Part shown: in pieces, positions 47,190 through 57,648 of the stretch
Position numbering within the stretch: the first letter of the stretch is position 1
How the letters are laid out: the number at the start of each line of letters is the position of its first letter
Assembly: GCA_024372625.1 (NCBI GenBank)
Contig: CP099605.1
Span: forward strand, 682,001 to 746,000
DNA from: Comamonadaceae bacterium OTU4NAUVB1
GTDB taxonomy: Bacteria; Pseudomonadota; Gammaproteobacteria; Burkholderiales; Burkholderiaceae_C
Length of the DNA: 64,000 bases
Direction of reading: 5' to 3'
Position numbers and translations under genes: made by a program
The notes under the pieces: generated by a model
What the model was told of the DNA's origin: nothing
Databases searched by the model: none
Seen by the model: only the letters and a program-made list of their open reading frames with translations

Positions 47190-47873
47190 TTACTTCTTGG
47201 CGGCGGGCTTGGCAGCCGTCTTGGCCGGAGCGGCCTTGCCACCCTTGCCGGCCGGGGCCGCCGGTGCGGCGGCAGCGGCTTCCGCGCCTTCGACCACCGG
47301 ATCGATTTCCTCGGCGGCCGGCGGCGTGGCCGAGGCCAGCACCGGATTGGCCTTGCCGTGGCTGACCCAGCGCACGCCGCGCGGCAGCTTGATGTCCTTG
47401 AGCGTCACGGTGCCGTTCTTCTTGAGGCCGGAGAGGTCGACCTCGATGAACTCGGGCAGTTCGGACGGCAGGCAGTTCACTTCGAGTTCGGTCGTCACAT
47501 GGCTGACCAGGTTCTGCTCGAGCTTGACGGCGTCGGACTCTTCCTCGCCCTTGAAGTGCAGCGGCACCTTCATGGTCATGCGGGTGCGGGCATCGACGCG
47601 CTGGAAGTCGATGTGCTGCACGAGCTGGCGGAACGGGTGGTACTGCACGTCGCGCAGGAGCACCTTGCTCACGGTGCCGCCGAGGTCCATCTCGAGGACG
47701 GAGGCGTGGAACGCTTCCTTCTTGAGAGCGTGCCACAGCGCGTTGTGGTCGATCTCGATGAGTTGCGGGGTGGCTTCGCCACCGTAGACGATCCCGGGGG
47801 TCTTGCCCGAGATGCGGAGACGGCGGCTCGCACCCGTGCCCTGCTTGGCGCGCTCAAAAGCGACGAATTTCAT
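47190..47873 (-). CDS. rplY: 50S ribosomal protein L25/general stress protein Ctc
   Basis: Ribosomal protein L25 that binds 5S rRNA, in the long two-domain Ctc form (227 residues). Seen: [52 protein letters not shown] (in part: [16 protein letters not shown]), which is nearly invariant, the C-terminal beta domain, and an Ala/Lys/Pro-rich tail from about residue 188. The ATG at 47871-47873 is set by the AAGGAG ribosome binding site seven bases upstream. Confidence 0.96.
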   Translation of the reverse strand: MKFVAFERAKQGTGASRRLRISGKTPGIVYGGEATPQLIEIDHNALWHALKKEAFHASVLEMDLGGTVSKVLLRDVQYHPFRQLVQHIDFQRVDARTRMTMKVPLHFKGEEESDAVKLEQNLVSHVTTELEVNCLPSELPEFIEVDLSGLKKNGTVTLKDIKLPRGVRWVSHGKANPVLASATPPAAEEIDPVVEGAEAAAAAPAAPAGKGGKAAPAKTAAKPAAKK

Positions 47874-47989
47874 GATCAAACTCCTTGGAGCGAGGGCGGG
47901 ATTGCCGTTCGCTGCGTTTCGACGTCCACCGCGACCAGTGCGACGCCGGTTTCAAATTGGCTCTCCGCGAGGGAAAGCCGGCCAATGGC

Positions 47990-48961
47990 TCAGAACAGGG
48001 AATCCTGGTCCGAGAACAAACTCATCACCGACTCGCCCTTGGCGATGCGCTGGATCGTCTCGCCGATCAGCGGCGCGACGGAGACCTGGCGGATCTTCGA
48101 GCAGGCCAGGGCGCTGTCGGACAGTGGAATGGTGTTGGTGACGACGATTTCGTCGAGGGCCGAGCCCTGGATGCGCTCGATCGCCGGACCCGAGAAGATC
48201 GGGTGCGTGATGTAGGCATACACCTTCTTCGCACCTCGCTCCTTGAGCACCTCGGCCGCCTTCACCAGCGTGCCGGCGGTGTCGATCATGTCGTCCATGA
48301 TCACGCAGTTGCGGCCGTCGATCTCGCCGATCACGTTCATGACCTCGCTCACGTTCGCCTTCGGGCGGCGCTTGTCGATGATGGCGAGGTCGGTGTTGAG
48401 CTGCTTGGCCAGCGCGCGGGCGCGCACCACGCCGCCGACGTCGGGCGACACCACGATCAGGTCGTCGTACTTCTTCTGGCGCAGGTCGCCCAGCAACACG
48501 GGCGAGGCATAGATGTTGTCGACCGGAATGTCGAAGAAGCCCTGGATCTGGTCGGCATGGAGGTCCATCGTGAGCACGCGCTCGACGCCGACGGTCTCCA
48601 GCAGGTTGGCCACCACACGCGCCGAGATCGGCACCCGGCTCGAACGCGGACGGCGATCCTGGCGGGCGTACCCGTAGTAGGGGATGACGGCGCTGATCCG
48701 CTCGGCCGAGGCGCGCTTGAGCGCGTCGACCATGATCAGCAGTTCCATCAGGTTCTCGTTGGTCGGGGCGCAGGTCGACTGGATGACGAAGACATCGCGC
48801 GCACGCACGTTCTGATTGATCTCCACGGTGACTTCGCCGTCGGAGAAACGGCCGACGCGGGCGGCACCGAGTTCCGTGCCGAGGTGCTTGGCGATGTCCG
48901 CGGCCAAGCCAGGATTGGCATTGCCGGTGAAAAGCATGAAGTCAGGGGATTGAACCTGCAT
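47990..48961 (-). CDS. prs: ribose-phosphate pyrophosphokinase
   Basis: Makes PRPP from ribose 5-phosphate and ATP for purine, pyrimidine, His and Trp synthesis. 323 residues. Seen: [39 protein letters not shown], the metal/PRPP loop [13 protein letters not shown] and [10 protein letters not shown]. Start ATG at 48959-48961 (MQVQSPDFM) as in related bacteria. It lies downstream of tRNA-Gln and upstream of rplY, the standard betaproteobacterial order. Confidence 0.97.
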   Translation of the reverse strand: MQVQSPDFMLFTGNANPGLAADIAKHLGTELGAARVGRFSDGEVTVEINQNVRARDVFVIQSTCAPTNENLMELLIMVDALKRASAERISAVIPYYGYARQDRRPRSSRVPISARVVANLLETVGVERVLTMDLHADQIQGFFDIPVDNIYASPVLLGDLRQKKYDDLIVVSPDVGGVVRARALAKQLNTDLAIIDKRRPKANVSEVMNVIGEIDGRNCVIMDDMIDTAGTLVKAAEVLKERGAKKVYAYITHPIFSGPAIERIQGSALDEIVVTNTIPLSDSALACSKIRQVSVAPLIGETIQRIAKGESVMSLFSDQDSLF

Positions 48962-49101
48962 GAGCGCGTCCAGCAATGCAAAAGCCTATCGAGAAGAACC
49001 ACCGGCAGCGGCCAATGTTCTGGCGCCTTCGCAGCGCTGTGCCTCGGAGCCATCACCGGAGCTTCCGGCACCGCAGCCCGAAGGCTGAGGTTTCCATGTT
49101 T

Positions 49102-49178
49102 TGGCAGGGGAGAAAGGATTCGAACCTTTGCATGCTGGAATCAAAATCCAGTGCCTTAACCAGCTTGGCGACTCCCCT
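49102..49178 (-). tRNA. tRNA-Gln (anticodon UUG)
   Basis: A 77-base cloverleaf on the minus strand. Acceptor AGGGGAG pairs with CTCCCCT; the anticodon stem CTGGA/TCCAG holds the loop TTTTGAT with anticodon TTG; the T arm has GTTCGAATC; the encoded 3' end is CCA. It sits between ispE and prs in the usual order and probably shares their transcript. Confidence 0.96.
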
Positions 49179-49253
49179 ACACGGGTCGATGGCTTGCACC
49201 ATCAACCGATATGTGCGGCACCGGAACGCATCCCGCGGCCCGGTCCTTCTGCT

Positions 49254-50135
49254 TCAGTCTGCCCAGCCCGCCAAGGGATGGACATCCAGGTTGCCGCATC
49301 TGCGGACCTGCCAGCCCTCGTGAGGAATGGCCGATTCCGCGTCCTGCGGCATGTCGCTGTCGAGCGGTCCGTCGACGGCATTCATGGGAGCGAACACCGC
49401 ACTGCCTGAACCGGTCATCCGGGCATCGAATCCCTGCGAACGGAGCCATCGGATGGCTTCGGACACCTCGGGACAGAGCCTTTGAGCAACCGGCTGCAGG
49501 TCGTTGTGTCCAAACCCGTAGGTCTGATCGATGCGTCCTGCAGCAAAGCCAGAGAGTATAGCAGCAGGCGTGGCACGTTCAAGGTCCGGCGCCATAAAAA
49601 TGCTGCGGGTATCGATTCCCGCCACGGGCTTGACGATCACGAAACGCGCCGGCGGCAGGGTGATCGGCGTGATCCGCTCGCCGATCCCTTCGACCCAGGC
49701 GTGGTGCCCGCCGAGAAAGAAAGGGATGTCCGCACCCAGCGACAGTCCGATCTCGGCGAGCGTCGAACGCGGCAGGCGCAGGTTCCACAGCCGGTTGAGC
49801 GCCAGCAGGCAGGTGGCCGCGTCCGATGAGCCGCCGCCCATGCCGGCCTGCGCGGGCACCTGTTTGTCGACGGCGATGTGAGCCCCCTGTCCGGGTCCGG
49901 CGAAGCGCTGGAGCGCGCGTGCCGCGCGAAGGATCAGATCGTCCTCGGGAAGCGGGCTGGTGAGGTCCTCGCGACTGAGGCCGCCGTCGCGGCGGGCCTC
50001 GATGTGCAGCGTGTCGCACCAGTCGACAAGCATGAACACCGACTGCAGCAGGTGATAGCCGTCGTCGCGCCGCCCGGTGATGTGCAGGAAGAGGTTGAGC
50101 TTGGCCGGAGCCGGCAGGTCGTAGAGCGTTTGCAT
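49254..50135 (-). CDS. ispE: 4-diphosphocytidyl-2-C-methyl-D-erythritol kinase
   Basis: A GHMP kinase in the MEP isoprenoid pathway. 293 residues. Seen: the N-terminal LPAPAKLNLFLHITGRRDDGYH, the ATP loop VPAQAGMGGGSSDAA, SLGADIPFFLGG and the C-terminal ARMTGSGSAVFA. The start MQTLYDLPAPAK at 50135 matches the family; longer frames upstream are read-through of a different gene. Follows lolB by 53 bases. Confidence 0.95.
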   Translation of the reverse strand: MQTLYDLPAPAKLNLFLHITGRRDDGYHLLQSVFMLVDWCDTLHIEARRDGGLSREDLTSPLPEDDLILRAARALQRFAGPGQGAHIAVDKQVPAQAGMGGGSSDAATCLLALNRLWNLRLPRSTLAEIGLSLGADIPFFLGGHHAWVEGIGERITPITLPPARFVIVKPVAGIDTRSIFMAPDLERATPAAILSGFAAGRIDQTYGFGHNDLQPVAQRLCPEVSEAIRWLRSQGFDARMTGSGSAVFAPMNAVDGPLDSDMPQDAESAIPHEGWQVRRCGNLDVHPLAGWAD

Positions 50136-50188
50136 GGTCGGGCGCGGCCGGCGAAGCGGAAAAAAGCGGGAGCAGGCGGTTCGCGTGT

Positions 50189-50740
50189 TCAGGGTCGTTC
50201 GAACACGATGCGCAGGTCGGCGCCCGGCTGCGGTGACTCGCGCACGGCGCGCAGGCGGCCCTGGGCGACCTGCTGCAGGTCGGGCCGCCAACCGGCCACG
50301 CGCTCGTCCCGACCTTCGAGCCAGCCGAACAACGCGCGCACCGGGATGGCCGCGCCCGTGGCCGCGGTCACGAGCGCGTCGACGGAGTCGTAGCGGCGCG
50401 TCTCGGCGCCGTTGCGCAGCCGCGCCTCGCCCGGTGCCCAGCTCAGTTCCGCCAGCGTGCTGCCGATCGGACTGGTCAGCACCAAGCTGCCGCGCTCCGG
50501 CGTGCCGCGCAGGTCGAACAGCGCCGCGAAGCTCTGCGCCGGGTCGCTGTGCACCTGCAGCGACAGCCGGCCGCTCCAGCTGTCGACGCGGGTGACCGTG
50601 TCGTGGACCGCGACCGCGGCGGTCGGAGCCTCCGGTCGGGCGACCGGTGAGGCGCACCCGGCCAGCAGCAGCACCAAGCTCCAGCTTCCGAGGGCGGCGG
50701 CGAGAGCGGCAGCGCGCGGGGCGACAGAGGCGGTGGTCAT
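50189..50740 (-). CDS. lolB: outer-membrane lipoprotein LolB
   Basis: Receives lipoproteins from LolA and inserts them in the outer membrane. 183 residues. Seen: a signal peptide with lipobox LLAGC (Cys at about residue 29), SWSGRLSLQV, FDLRGTPERGSLVLTSPIGSTLAEL (in part) and VRALFGWLEGRD, in line with the LolB beta-barrel fold. The start abuts the TPR gene stop with no spacer (TAG-ATG), so they are translationally coupled. lolB-ispE adjacency is conserved across proteobacteria. Confidence 0.93.
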   Translation of the reverse strand: MTTASVAPRAAALAAALGSWSLVLLLAGCASPVARPEAPTAAVAVHDTVTRVDSWSGRLSLQVHSDPAQSFAALFDLRGTPERGSLVLTSPIGSTLAELSWAPGEARLRNGAETRRYDSVDALVTAATGAAIPVRALFGWLEGRDERVAGWRPDLQQVAQGRLRAVRESPQPGADLRIVFERP

Positions 50741-52573
50741 CTACAGCTTGACGCGCAGGCGCTTGAGCGTCTCCTGCAACGTCTCGTTCTCCGCGTCGGC
50801 GAGCGCGGCTTCGCGCCACACCTTGAGCGCCGCCTCGCGCTCGCCCGCCGTCCACAGCACCTCGCCGAAGTGGGCGCCGATCTCCGGGTCCGGACGACGC
50901 TGGTAGGCCGCCGCCAGGATGCCTCGCGCGTTGGCGGTGTTGCCCAGCCGGAACTCGACCCATCCCAGGCTGTCGGCGATGAACGGGTCCTGCGGCGACA
51001 GGTCGATGGCCTTGCGGATCAGCGCGCGCGCCTCGTCGAGCCGCAGCTTGCGATCGGCGAGGGAGTAGCCCAGCGCGTTGTAGGCGTTGTGGTTGTCGGG
51101 CCGGAGTTCGATCAGGCGTCGCAGCAGACGCTCCATCTCGTCCAGGCGCTGGAGCTTCTCGGCGGTCATGGCCTGGTCGTAGAGCAGGTCGGGATCGTCG
51201 GGTTTGGCGATGAGGGCTTCGGCCAGGAAGTCGTAGGCCAGCTGGTACTGCTTGGCTTCGCGCAGGACCTGGAGTTCGGCCTGCTGCTGCCGCGTCTTCT
51301 CTTCGGCGGTGCCTGCCGGCAGGGCGCGAACCATTTCGCGCGCCTGCTGTACCTTGCCCTGGCGTGACAGCAACAGGGCACTGCGCAACTGCACGGCGGC
51401 GCGGTCCTCGGTACCGTCGATGCGCGAGAGCCAGCGCGCGGCGCCCGTGTAGTCCTTGCGGCGCTCCGCGAGTTGGGAGAGCAGGAGGTAGGCCTGCGTC
51501 AGGCCGCGCTTGCTTTCCTCCCGGGCATCGGCCGCGGTCGCCAGTGCCACATAGCGCAATGCCGACTTCTCGGCCGCGGCGTCCTGGCGGGCCTGTCCCT
51601 GCAGGCTGGCCAGCAGCACCCAGGGCACGGGCAGGTCGGGCTGTTCGGACGTCAGGCGGGCGAGTTCGGTCGTCGCGTCGGCATAGCGCCGCTGCTCGAT
51701 CAGGGTCTGCGCGTAGCCGACGCGGATGTCCGGCAGCGCCTTGGCACCGGCGAGGTAACGCTGGACGATCGGTTCGGCCTCCGACTGCCCGAGTCCCATC
51801 AGGTCGAGCGCCAGCACGGCCGGTGCCTCGGAAGCGGCATCGGCCGCCTGCCCGGCGACGGCCGCCTGCAGCGCACCGGGCGTGTCGCCGGCCACGATGC
51901 GCAGGCGCCCGATGGTGGCCCACGCGATGCCGGCGGTGGCCGGGTTCCTGATCTCGTCCACCAGGGCCGCCTCCACCACGCGGGCGGCGGCCTGCTTGTC
52001 GGCGGCACGGCCGTAGTTGCGGGCGATCACGGCCATCAGCACCGGCCGCTCGGGCAGGGGCGCGGCGGCGATCTCCGCGCGCAGCAGCGGCGCCGTCTCC
52101 TCGAGGCGGTTGAGCGCGATCAGGATCTGGAGTTCGTAGCGGCGGCCCTCGCGCGTCTCGGGCAGGGTCTGCTGCCAGGCACGCGCCGCGGCCAGCGCGG
52201 CCTCGCCCGAACGCGCCTGCAGCGCGATCTCGACGGCCCGCTGGAACAGGGCCTCGTCGCGCGTGCGCCGTGCCGCATCGAGCACCAGCGCATAGCCCGC
52301 ACCGGGGTCGCCCGAGCGCAACGTGATCTCGCCCATGAGCACTTCGTAGAAGAGCTCGGCCGTCAGGGCAGACTTCCCGGGGACGGGCTTGGCCTCGCCG
52401 GGGGCCGCCGCTGGCACGGGGTTGACGATGGGCGCCGGGCTGGTGGGCTGGGCGGGCGCCGGAAGCCCGCTGGGGTCGGGAGCGACGGGCCCGGTCTGCG
52501 CCTGCGCCGCGAATGCGAGCAGCGTGAGGGAAATGGCTGCCGCAAGGCGGAATCGTCGGGGCGGTGGGGTCAT
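50741..52573 (-). CDS. secreted tetratricopeptide repeat protein upstream of lolB
   Basis: A 610-residue periplasmic (or envelope) TPR protein. Seen: a signal peptide ending FAAQAQT (about residues 20-25), a Pro-rich linker to residue 55, then helical repeats throughout, the clearest near residues 470-560 ([36 protein letters not shown]). This set, before lolB, recurs in betaproteobacteria and its role is unknown; an envelope assembly role is plausible. Two starts are possible: ATG 52573 or ATG 52582. TATTAT at 52581-52586 would be a -10 seven bases before the former and would overlap the latter, so I choose 52573. Confidence 0.85.
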   Translation of the reverse strand: MTPPPRRFRLAAAISLTLLAFAAQAQTGPVAPDPSGLPAPAQPTSPAPIVNPVPAAAPGEAKPVPGKSALTAELFYEVLMGEITLRSGDPGAGYALVLDAARRTRDEALFQRAVEIALQARSGEAALAAARAWQQTLPETREGRRYELQILIALNRLEETAPLLRAEIAAAPLPERPVLMAVIARNYGRAADKQAAARVVEAALVDEIRNPATAGIAWATIGRLRIVAGDTPGALQAAVAGQAADAASEAPAVLALDLMGLGQSEAEPIVQRYLAGAKALPDIRVGYAQTLIEQRRYADATTELARLTSEQPDLPVPWVLLASLQGQARQDAAAEKSALRYVALATAADAREESKRGLTQAYLLLSQLAERRKDYTGAARWLSRIDGTEDRAAVQLRSALLLSRQGKVQQAREMVRALPAGTAEEKTRQQQAELQVLREAKQYQLAYDFLAEALIAKPDDPDLLYDQAMTAEKLQRLDEMERLLRRLIELRPDNHNAYNALGYSLADRKLRLDEARALIRKAIDLSPQDPFIADSLGWVEFRLGNTANARGILAAAYQRRPDPEIGAHFGEVLWTAGEREAALKVWREAALADAENETLQETLKRLRVKL

Positions 52574-52690
52574 CGAACTCATAATAATCCAAGGGTTTTC
52601 GTGTGCGCGCCGAGAGGACATCGGGTTCCCGGCACCATCCCTTCATCCACGCCCCGGCGTGCTCGCGCTGTCCGTCCACATCCCTTTCAC

Positions 52691-53506
52691 ATGCCCGAAC
52701 TCCCCGAAGTAGAAGTCGCCCGTCGTGGCTTCGTCGACCGCATCGCCGGCGCCCGCATCGACGCGGTGCGCGTGGGCAAGCCGCTGCGCTGGGCGCTCGG
52801 CATCGCGCCGGACCTGCTGGTCGGGCGCACGGTGACCACCGTGCGCCGGCGCGGCAAGTACATGCTGATCGACCTCGACGAAGGGTTGCTGCTCCTGCAC
52901 CTGGGCATGTCCGGCAGCCTGCGCTTCGACGCCGCGCTGCCCGAGCCCGGGTCGCACGATCATTTCGACCTCGCGACCAGCCGTGGCACCCTGCGGCTCA
53001 ACGACCCGCGCCGCTTCGGCGCGGTGGTGCATGCCGAGCACGAGACCGCTCCCCTGGCCGTCAAGCTGCTCGGCGGACTCGGCATGGAACCGCTGGACGA
53101 CAGCTTCGATTTCGAGGTCTTCCACGCCGGGCTGCGAAAGCGGCGAGCGCCGATCAAGCAGGTCCTGCTGACGGGCGACGTGGTGGTGGGGGTGGGCAAC
53201 ATCTACGCGTCCGAGGCCCTGTTCCTCTCGGGCATCCGGCCGACCGTCGCGGCATCGCGCATCAGCCGGCCGCGCGCGCTGCGCCTGCACGCCGTCATCC
53301 GGGACCTGCTCGCACGCGCGGTCGAACGCGGAGGAACCACGCTGCGCGATTTTTCGAACATCGACGGTCAGCAGGGCCATTTCCAGCTCGACACCACCGT
53401 CTATGGCCGGCAGGGCGAGCCCTGCCGTGTCTGTGGTGCGCCCATCCGGCAGATGCGTCAGGGTCAAAGATCGACGTTTTTCTGTCTTAATTGTCAAAAG
53501 TACTAA
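52691..53506 (+). CDS. mutM: formamidopyrimidine-DNA glycosylase MutM
   Basis: Removes 8-oxoguanine from DNA. 271 residues. Seen: the catalytic N-terminus [12 protein letters not shown] (Pro nucleophile after Met removal, and Glu), GRRGKYM-type strand [24 protein letters not shown], and the C-terminal zinc finger CRVCG / CLNCQK that completes the DNA-binding site. The ATG at 52691 gives exactly the mature start. Divergent from the TPR gene; the dynamin-like GTPase and mutY follow. Confidence 0.97.
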   Translation: MPELPEVEVARRGFVDRIAGARIDAVRVGKPLRWALGIAPDLLVGRTVTTVRRRGKYMLIDLDEGLLLLHLGMSGSLRFDAALPEPGSHDHFDLATSRGTLRLNDPRRFGAVVHAEHETAPLAVKLLGGLGMEPLDDSFDFEVFHAGLRKRRAPIKQVLLTGDVVVGVGNIYASEALFLSGIRPTVAASRISRPRALRLHAVIRDLLARAVERGGTTLRDFSNIDGQQGHFQLDTTVYGRQGEPCRVCGAPIRQMRQGQRSTFFCLNCQKY

Positions 53507-53579
53507 TAAATACTGCTTCCTCTTTCGTCGCGTTCTCGAACCCGATGCTATATTTTGTAAGCAACTTTTACATTTCAAC

Positions 53580-55562
53580 TTGAGCCGCTCTTTCAATCAG
53601 CAACTCGACCAGCACGGCGTCTGGCGCCGCAACGTCGCCCGACGGCTCGATGAGCTGTCCGGCTGGCTGGGCGAAAACGACCTGCTCGACGTGTCGGTCG
53701 CCGAACGCCTGCGCGAACTCGAGACGCAATTGCGCACGAGCAAGGTGATGGTGGCCTTCGTCGCCGAGTTCTCGCGCGGCAAGTCCGAACTCATCAACGC
53801 GATCTTCTTCGCCGGCTACGGCCGCCGGATCATGCCGGCGAGCGCGGGCCGCACGACGATGTGTCCGACCGAACTCGGCTACGACGCCGCGCAGCCGCCG
53901 AGCCTGCGGCTGCTGCCGATCGAGACGCGGCTGGAGTCCTTCTCCCTGATGCACTGGCGCGAGGAACCCTCGCGCTGGACCGACGTACCCATCGACGTCG
54001 ACGATGCCGACCAGCTGGTGCAGTCGATGTCGAAGGTGGCGGAGGTGCTCTGGGTGCCGCTGGACGACGCGCGCCGGCTGGGTTTCTGGAACGACAGCAC
54101 CCCCGACGACAACCCGCGCCGCGACGCCCGGGGTCTGGTGGAGATCCCGCGCTGGCGCCACGCGGTGCTCAACATGCCGCATCCGCTGCTGGAGCAGGGC
54201 CTCGTGATCCTGGACACGCCCGGCCTCAACGCCATCGGCGCCGAGCCCGAACTGACCGTGAGCCTGATCCCGCAGGCCCACGCGGTGATCTTCATCCTGG
54301 GCGCCGACACGGGCGTGACCCGCTCCGACCTGGCGATCTGGCGCGAGCACCTCGTCACCGACGTGGGCGGCCGCGATACCCGCGTGGTGGTGCTCAACAA
54401 GATCGACACGCTCTGGGACAGTCTCAACACGCCCGAGCACGTCGATGCCCAGGTCGAGCGCCAGTGCCGGGGCGCCGCGGAACTGCTGGGAGTGCCGCTC
54501 TCGCAGGTGCTGCCGGTGTCGGCGCAGAAGGGCCTGCAGGCCAAGATTCGCCAGGACGCGCCCCTGCTGCAGGCGAGCCGGCTGCCGGCGCTCGAAGCGG
54601 TGCTCGGCGAGGGGCTGCTGGGCAACCGCGAGAAGATGCTGCAGGCGGCGGTCCGCTCGGGCATCGCGTCGCTTCGGGTGGAGGGCTCGCGCATCCTGGG
54701 CGTGCGCGAGCGCAACCTCGCCGAGCAGACGATCGAGCTCGAGGGCCTGCGCGGGAAGAATTCGGCCGTGATCCGCCAGATGCGCGCGCGCATCGAGCAG
54801 GAGCAGGACGAGTTCGAGGGCAGCAACTCGCGCATCCTGGCGCTGCGTTCGGTGCAGGGCAAGCTGCTGCGCGAGGTCTATTCGGTGCTCGGCACTTCGG
54901 CCCTGCGCGCCGACATGAGCAAGCTGTCCGACGCCCTCAGGCGTCCGGGCATCAAGTTCAGCGTGCGCAAGATCTACGGCGAGACCTTCGACGCCTTGCG
55001 CAACAACCTGCGCGAGGTGCAGTCGACCACCGGCGAGATCCAGTCGATGCTGCACGCGACCTTCCGCCAGCTCAACGCCGAGCACGGCTTCACGCTGCAG
55101 GCACCCGCCGAGCCGGACCTGCTGGGCTTCGAGCACCAGCTCGACCAGATCGAGCAGAGCCACATCCACTACCTGGGCGTGGGCAACCTGATCAAGCTCG
55201 CGCAGGGCGACTTCTGCGACAAGCTCGTGCGCGCCCTCGCCAGCCGGCTGCGCGTGGTCAACGAGGCGGCCATGACCGAGGTGGAACGCTGGACCAAGAG
55301 CGCCGGCGCGCAGCTCGACCAGCAACTCAAGGAACAACGGCGCAATTTCGGCAAGCGCATCGAGTCGGTCGAGCGCATCCAGGGCGCGGCCGGCAACCTG
55401 GAGGAGCGCCTCGTGGAGATCGCCACGCAGGAGCGCGCGCTGGTCGGGCTGCATGCGCGGCTGGTCGAACTCACCAGCCAGATCGACGAACACGAGCCGT
55501 CCTCACCGTCGCCCTCGTCGTCGGATGGCCGGTTCGAACGCGATGCCGTCGGACAGCGCTGA
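53580..55562 (+). CDS. dynamin-like large GTPase
   Basis: A 660-residue dynamin-family GTPase; bacterial members remodel or protect membranes, but this one is uncharacterised. Seen: the P-loop region FVAEFSRGKSELINAI (GKS at 67-69), G3 DTPG in ILDTPGLNAIG, G4 NKID, then long helical, coiled-coil regions to the C-terminus. The first P-loop Gly is Ala 62, unlike the canonical GxxxxGKS. No transmembrane segment is evident. The start is TTG at 53580, without a ribosome binding site, after an AT-rich leader; no ATG before the P-loop works. It lies between mutM and mutY and overlaps mutY by 20 bases. Confidence 0.83.
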   Translation: MSRSFNQQLDQHGVWRRNVARRLDELSGWLGENDLLDVSVAERLRELETQLRTSKVMVAFVAEFSRGKSELINAIFFAGYGRRIMPASAGRTTMCPTELGYDAAQPPSLRLLPIETRLESFSLMHWREEPSRWTDVPIDVDDADQLVQSMSKVAEVLWVPLDDARRLGFWNDSTPDDNPRRDARGLVEIPRWRHAVLNMPHPLLEQGLVILDTPGLNAIGAEPELTVSLIPQAHAVIFILGADTGVTRSDLAIWREHLVTDVGGRDTRVVVLNKIDTLWDSLNTPEHVDAQVERQCRGAAELLGVPLSQVLPVSAQKGLQAKIRQDAPLLQASRLPALEAVLGEGLLGNREKMLQAAVRSGIASLRVEGSRILGVRERNLAEQTIELEGLRGKNSAVIRQMRARIEQEQDEFEGSNSRILALRSVQGKLLREVYSVLGTSALRADMSKLSDALRRPGIKFSVRKIYGETFDALRNNLREVQSTTGEIQSMLHATFRQLNAEHGFTLQAPAEPDLLGFEHQLDQIEQSHIHYLGVGNLIKLAQGDFCDKLVRALASRLRVVNEAAMTEVERWTKSAGAQLDQQLKEQRRNFGKRIESVERIQGAAGNLEERLVEIATQERALVGLHARLVELTSQIDEHEPSSPSPSSSDGRFERDAVGQR

Positions 55563-56658
55563 ATCCCCCGCCGCCGCCCTGACACCCTTGCCGCTCCCGC
55601 CGATTTCCTCGCCGCTGCCGGACTTCGCCACCCGCGTCGTCGCCTGGCAGGCGACGCACGGCCGCAGCGAACTGCCGTGGCAGAACACGCGCGACCCCTA
55701 CCGCGTGTGGCTGTCCGAAGTGATGCTCCAGCAGACCCAGGTCGTGACCGTGCTGGGCTATTTCGCCCGGTTCCTGGACCGCTTTCCGGACGTGGCCGCG
55801 CTCGCGGCGGGCAGCGAGGACGAGGTCTTGGGCCTGTGGAGCGGCCTGGGCTATTACAGCCGGGCGCGCAACATGCATCGCTGCGCGCAGGACGTGGTGA
55901 CGCGCTTCGGCGGGGTTTTTCCGCGCACCGCCGCCGAACTGGCCACGCTCCCGGGCATCGGCCGTTCCACCGCCGCGGCCATCGCCGCCTTCTGCTTCGG
56001 CGAACGCGTGGCGATCCTCGACGGCAACGTCAAGCGCGTGCTGACGCGGGTGCTGGGCTTCGCCGGCGACATGTCGTCGGCGGCCCAGGAGCGCGCGCTG
56101 TGGGACATCGCCGGACAACTGCTGCCGCCCGAGGGCGATCACGCCGCCATCTCGCGCTATACCCAGGGCGTGATGGACCTGGGCGCGACGGTCTGTCTCC
56201 CGCGCAGGCCGGCCTGCATCCTCTGTCCGATCGTCGACGTCTGCGCGGCGCGGCTGGAAGGCGACCCTGAGCGCTATCCGGTCAAGACCCGCAAGCTCAA
56301 GCGCGGTGCCCAGTCGCTGTGGATGCTGGAAGCGCGCGACAGCGCCGGCAACATCTGGCTGGAGAAGCGGCCGGCCAGCGGGGTCTGGGCAGGACTGCAT
56401 GCGCCGCCGATGTTCGACAGCCGGGACCTGTTGCTCGATGCGCTGCCGAGCGCCGCGCGCGTCACGGCGCTCGACGAGCAGCCCTTCGTCGCCGTGATGA
56501 CGCACAAGGACCTCCACATCCATCCGGTCGCCGTGGTGCTCGAGGCGGCGACGGGCTTGCGCGGCCATGACGGCCGCTGGAGGTCCTCGGACGAGTGGAC
56601 GGTGCTCGGCCTGCCCGCGGCCGTGCGAAAGCGGCTGACGTCGAACCGGGTCCCGTGA
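55543..56658 (+). CDS. mutY: A/G-specific adenine glycosylase MutY
   Basis: Removes A mispaired with 8-oxoguanine. 371 residues. Seen: RDPYRVWLSEVMLQQTQV (catalytic Glu), the helix-hairpin-helix LPGIGRSTAAAIAAF, ILDGNVKRVLTR (catalytic Asp), the [4Fe-4S] cysteines CLPRRPACILCPIVDVC, and a C-terminal NUDIX-like domain reading the 8-oxoG strand. The ATG at 55543 overlaps the GTPase gene by 20 bases, with a Pro-rich N-terminal extension. Completes the MutM/MutY pair of the GO system. Confidence 0.96.
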   Translation: MPSDSAESPAAALTPLPLPPISSPLPDFATRVVAWQATHGRSELPWQNTRDPYRVWLSEVMLQQTQVVTVLGYFARFLDRFPDVAALAAGSEDEVLGLWSGLGYYSRARNMHRCAQDVVTRFGGVFPRTAAELATLPGIGRSTAAAIAAFCFGERVAILDGNVKRVLTRVLGFAGDMSSAAQERALWDIAGQLLPPEGDHAAISRYTQGVMDLGATVCLPRRPACILCPIVDVCAARLEGDPERYPVKTRKLKRGAQSLWMLEARDSAGNIWLEKRPASGVWAGLHAPPMFDSRDLLLDALPSAARVTALDEQPFVAVMTHKDLHIHPVAVVLEAATGLRGHDGRWRSSDEWTVLGLPAAVRKRLTSNRVP

Positions 56659-56688
56659 GCGTGTGAGCGGATCGCGCCGGAGGCGGGC

Positions 56689-57648
56689 TCAGACGCCGTC
56701 GAGTTCGCGATGCCGCTTGAGCGTGGCCCAGCGCGTCCCGAAGCTGCGCGCGAGCTGCTCGACCAGGAACACCGAGCGATGCTGACCGCCGGTGCAGCCG
56801 ATCGCCACGGTGACGTAGCTGCGGTGGTCGCTGGCCAGCGCGTCGAGCCAGCGTTCCAGGAACTGCGCGATGTCCTCGTACATGCGCGCCACGTCGGGAT
56901 GATCGCGCAGCCAGTCGATCACGGGGCCGTCGCGCCCGGTGAGCGGCCGCAGGGCAGGCACGTAATGCGGGTTGGGCAGCATGCGAACGTCGAAGACGTA
57001 GTCGGCATCGAGTGGCACGCCGCGCTTGAAGGCGAACGACTCGAACACCAGCGTGAGCGCGCTCTGCGGTGCGGAGATCAGCGCCTTCACGTAACTCTGC
57101 AGTTGCGCCGGCCGGATGATGCTGGTGTCGATCACGTCGGCACCGTCGCGCAGGTCGGCGAGCAGTTCGCGTTCCAGGTCGATGGCGTGGATCAGCAGGC
57201 GCTGCTGGTCGTTGCCCTCGATGCGCCGGTCCTCGCGCGAGAGCGGGTGGCGCCGCCGGGATTCGGAATAGCGCCGCACCAGGGCCTCGGTGGTGGCCTC
57301 CAGGAACAGTGAACGCAAAACCAGTCCCTCGCGCCGCAGACTCTCGAGCTGCTGCGGCACCAGGGGCAGCGAGACGCCGCTGCGCACGTCCATGGCCACC
57401 GCCACCTGACGGGCGTCCTGCTGCCGCTGCAACGCGATGAACGGCGCGAGCAGTTCCGGCGGCAGGTTGTCGACGCAGTAGTAGCCCGCGTCTTCCAGGG
57501 CATTGAGCGCCACCGACTTGCCCGAGCCGGACATGCCCGTGATCAGCACCAGCTCCAGCGCGGAGGTCGCAGGTGCGTCGGGACCCGGCGCCGGGTCCGC
57601 CACCGCCGGGGGACCGGGCGTCGGGGAGGGTGGCAATTCGTCGTTCAT
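56689..57648 (-). CDS. rapZ: RNase adapter protein RapZ
   Basis: RapZ guides RNase E to the GlmZ small RNA in enterics; in betaproteobacteria the RNA target is not known. 319 residues with an N-terminal Pro/Ala-rich extension. Seen: Walker [14 protein letters not shown], the [23 protein letters not shown] region, [21 protein letters not shown] (in part: [11 protein letters not shown]) and the C-terminal [17 protein letters not shown]. The start overlaps the recN stop (ATGA). It converges on mutY. Confidence 0.95.
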   Translation of the reverse strand: MNDELPPSPTPGPPAVADPAPGPDAPATSALELVLITGMSGSGKSVALNALEDAGYYCVDNLPPELLAPFIALQRQQDARQVAVAMDVRSGVSLPLVPQQLESLRREGLVLRSLFLEATTEALVRRYSESRRRHPLSREDRRIEGNDQQRLLIHAIDLERELLADLRDGADVIDTSIIRPAQLQSYVKALISAPQSALTLVFESFAFKRGVPLDADYVFDVRMLPNPHYVPALRPLTGRDGPVIDWLRDHPDVARMYEDIAQFLERWLDALASDHRSYVTVAIGCTGGQHRSVFLVEQLARSFGTRWATLKRHRELDGV

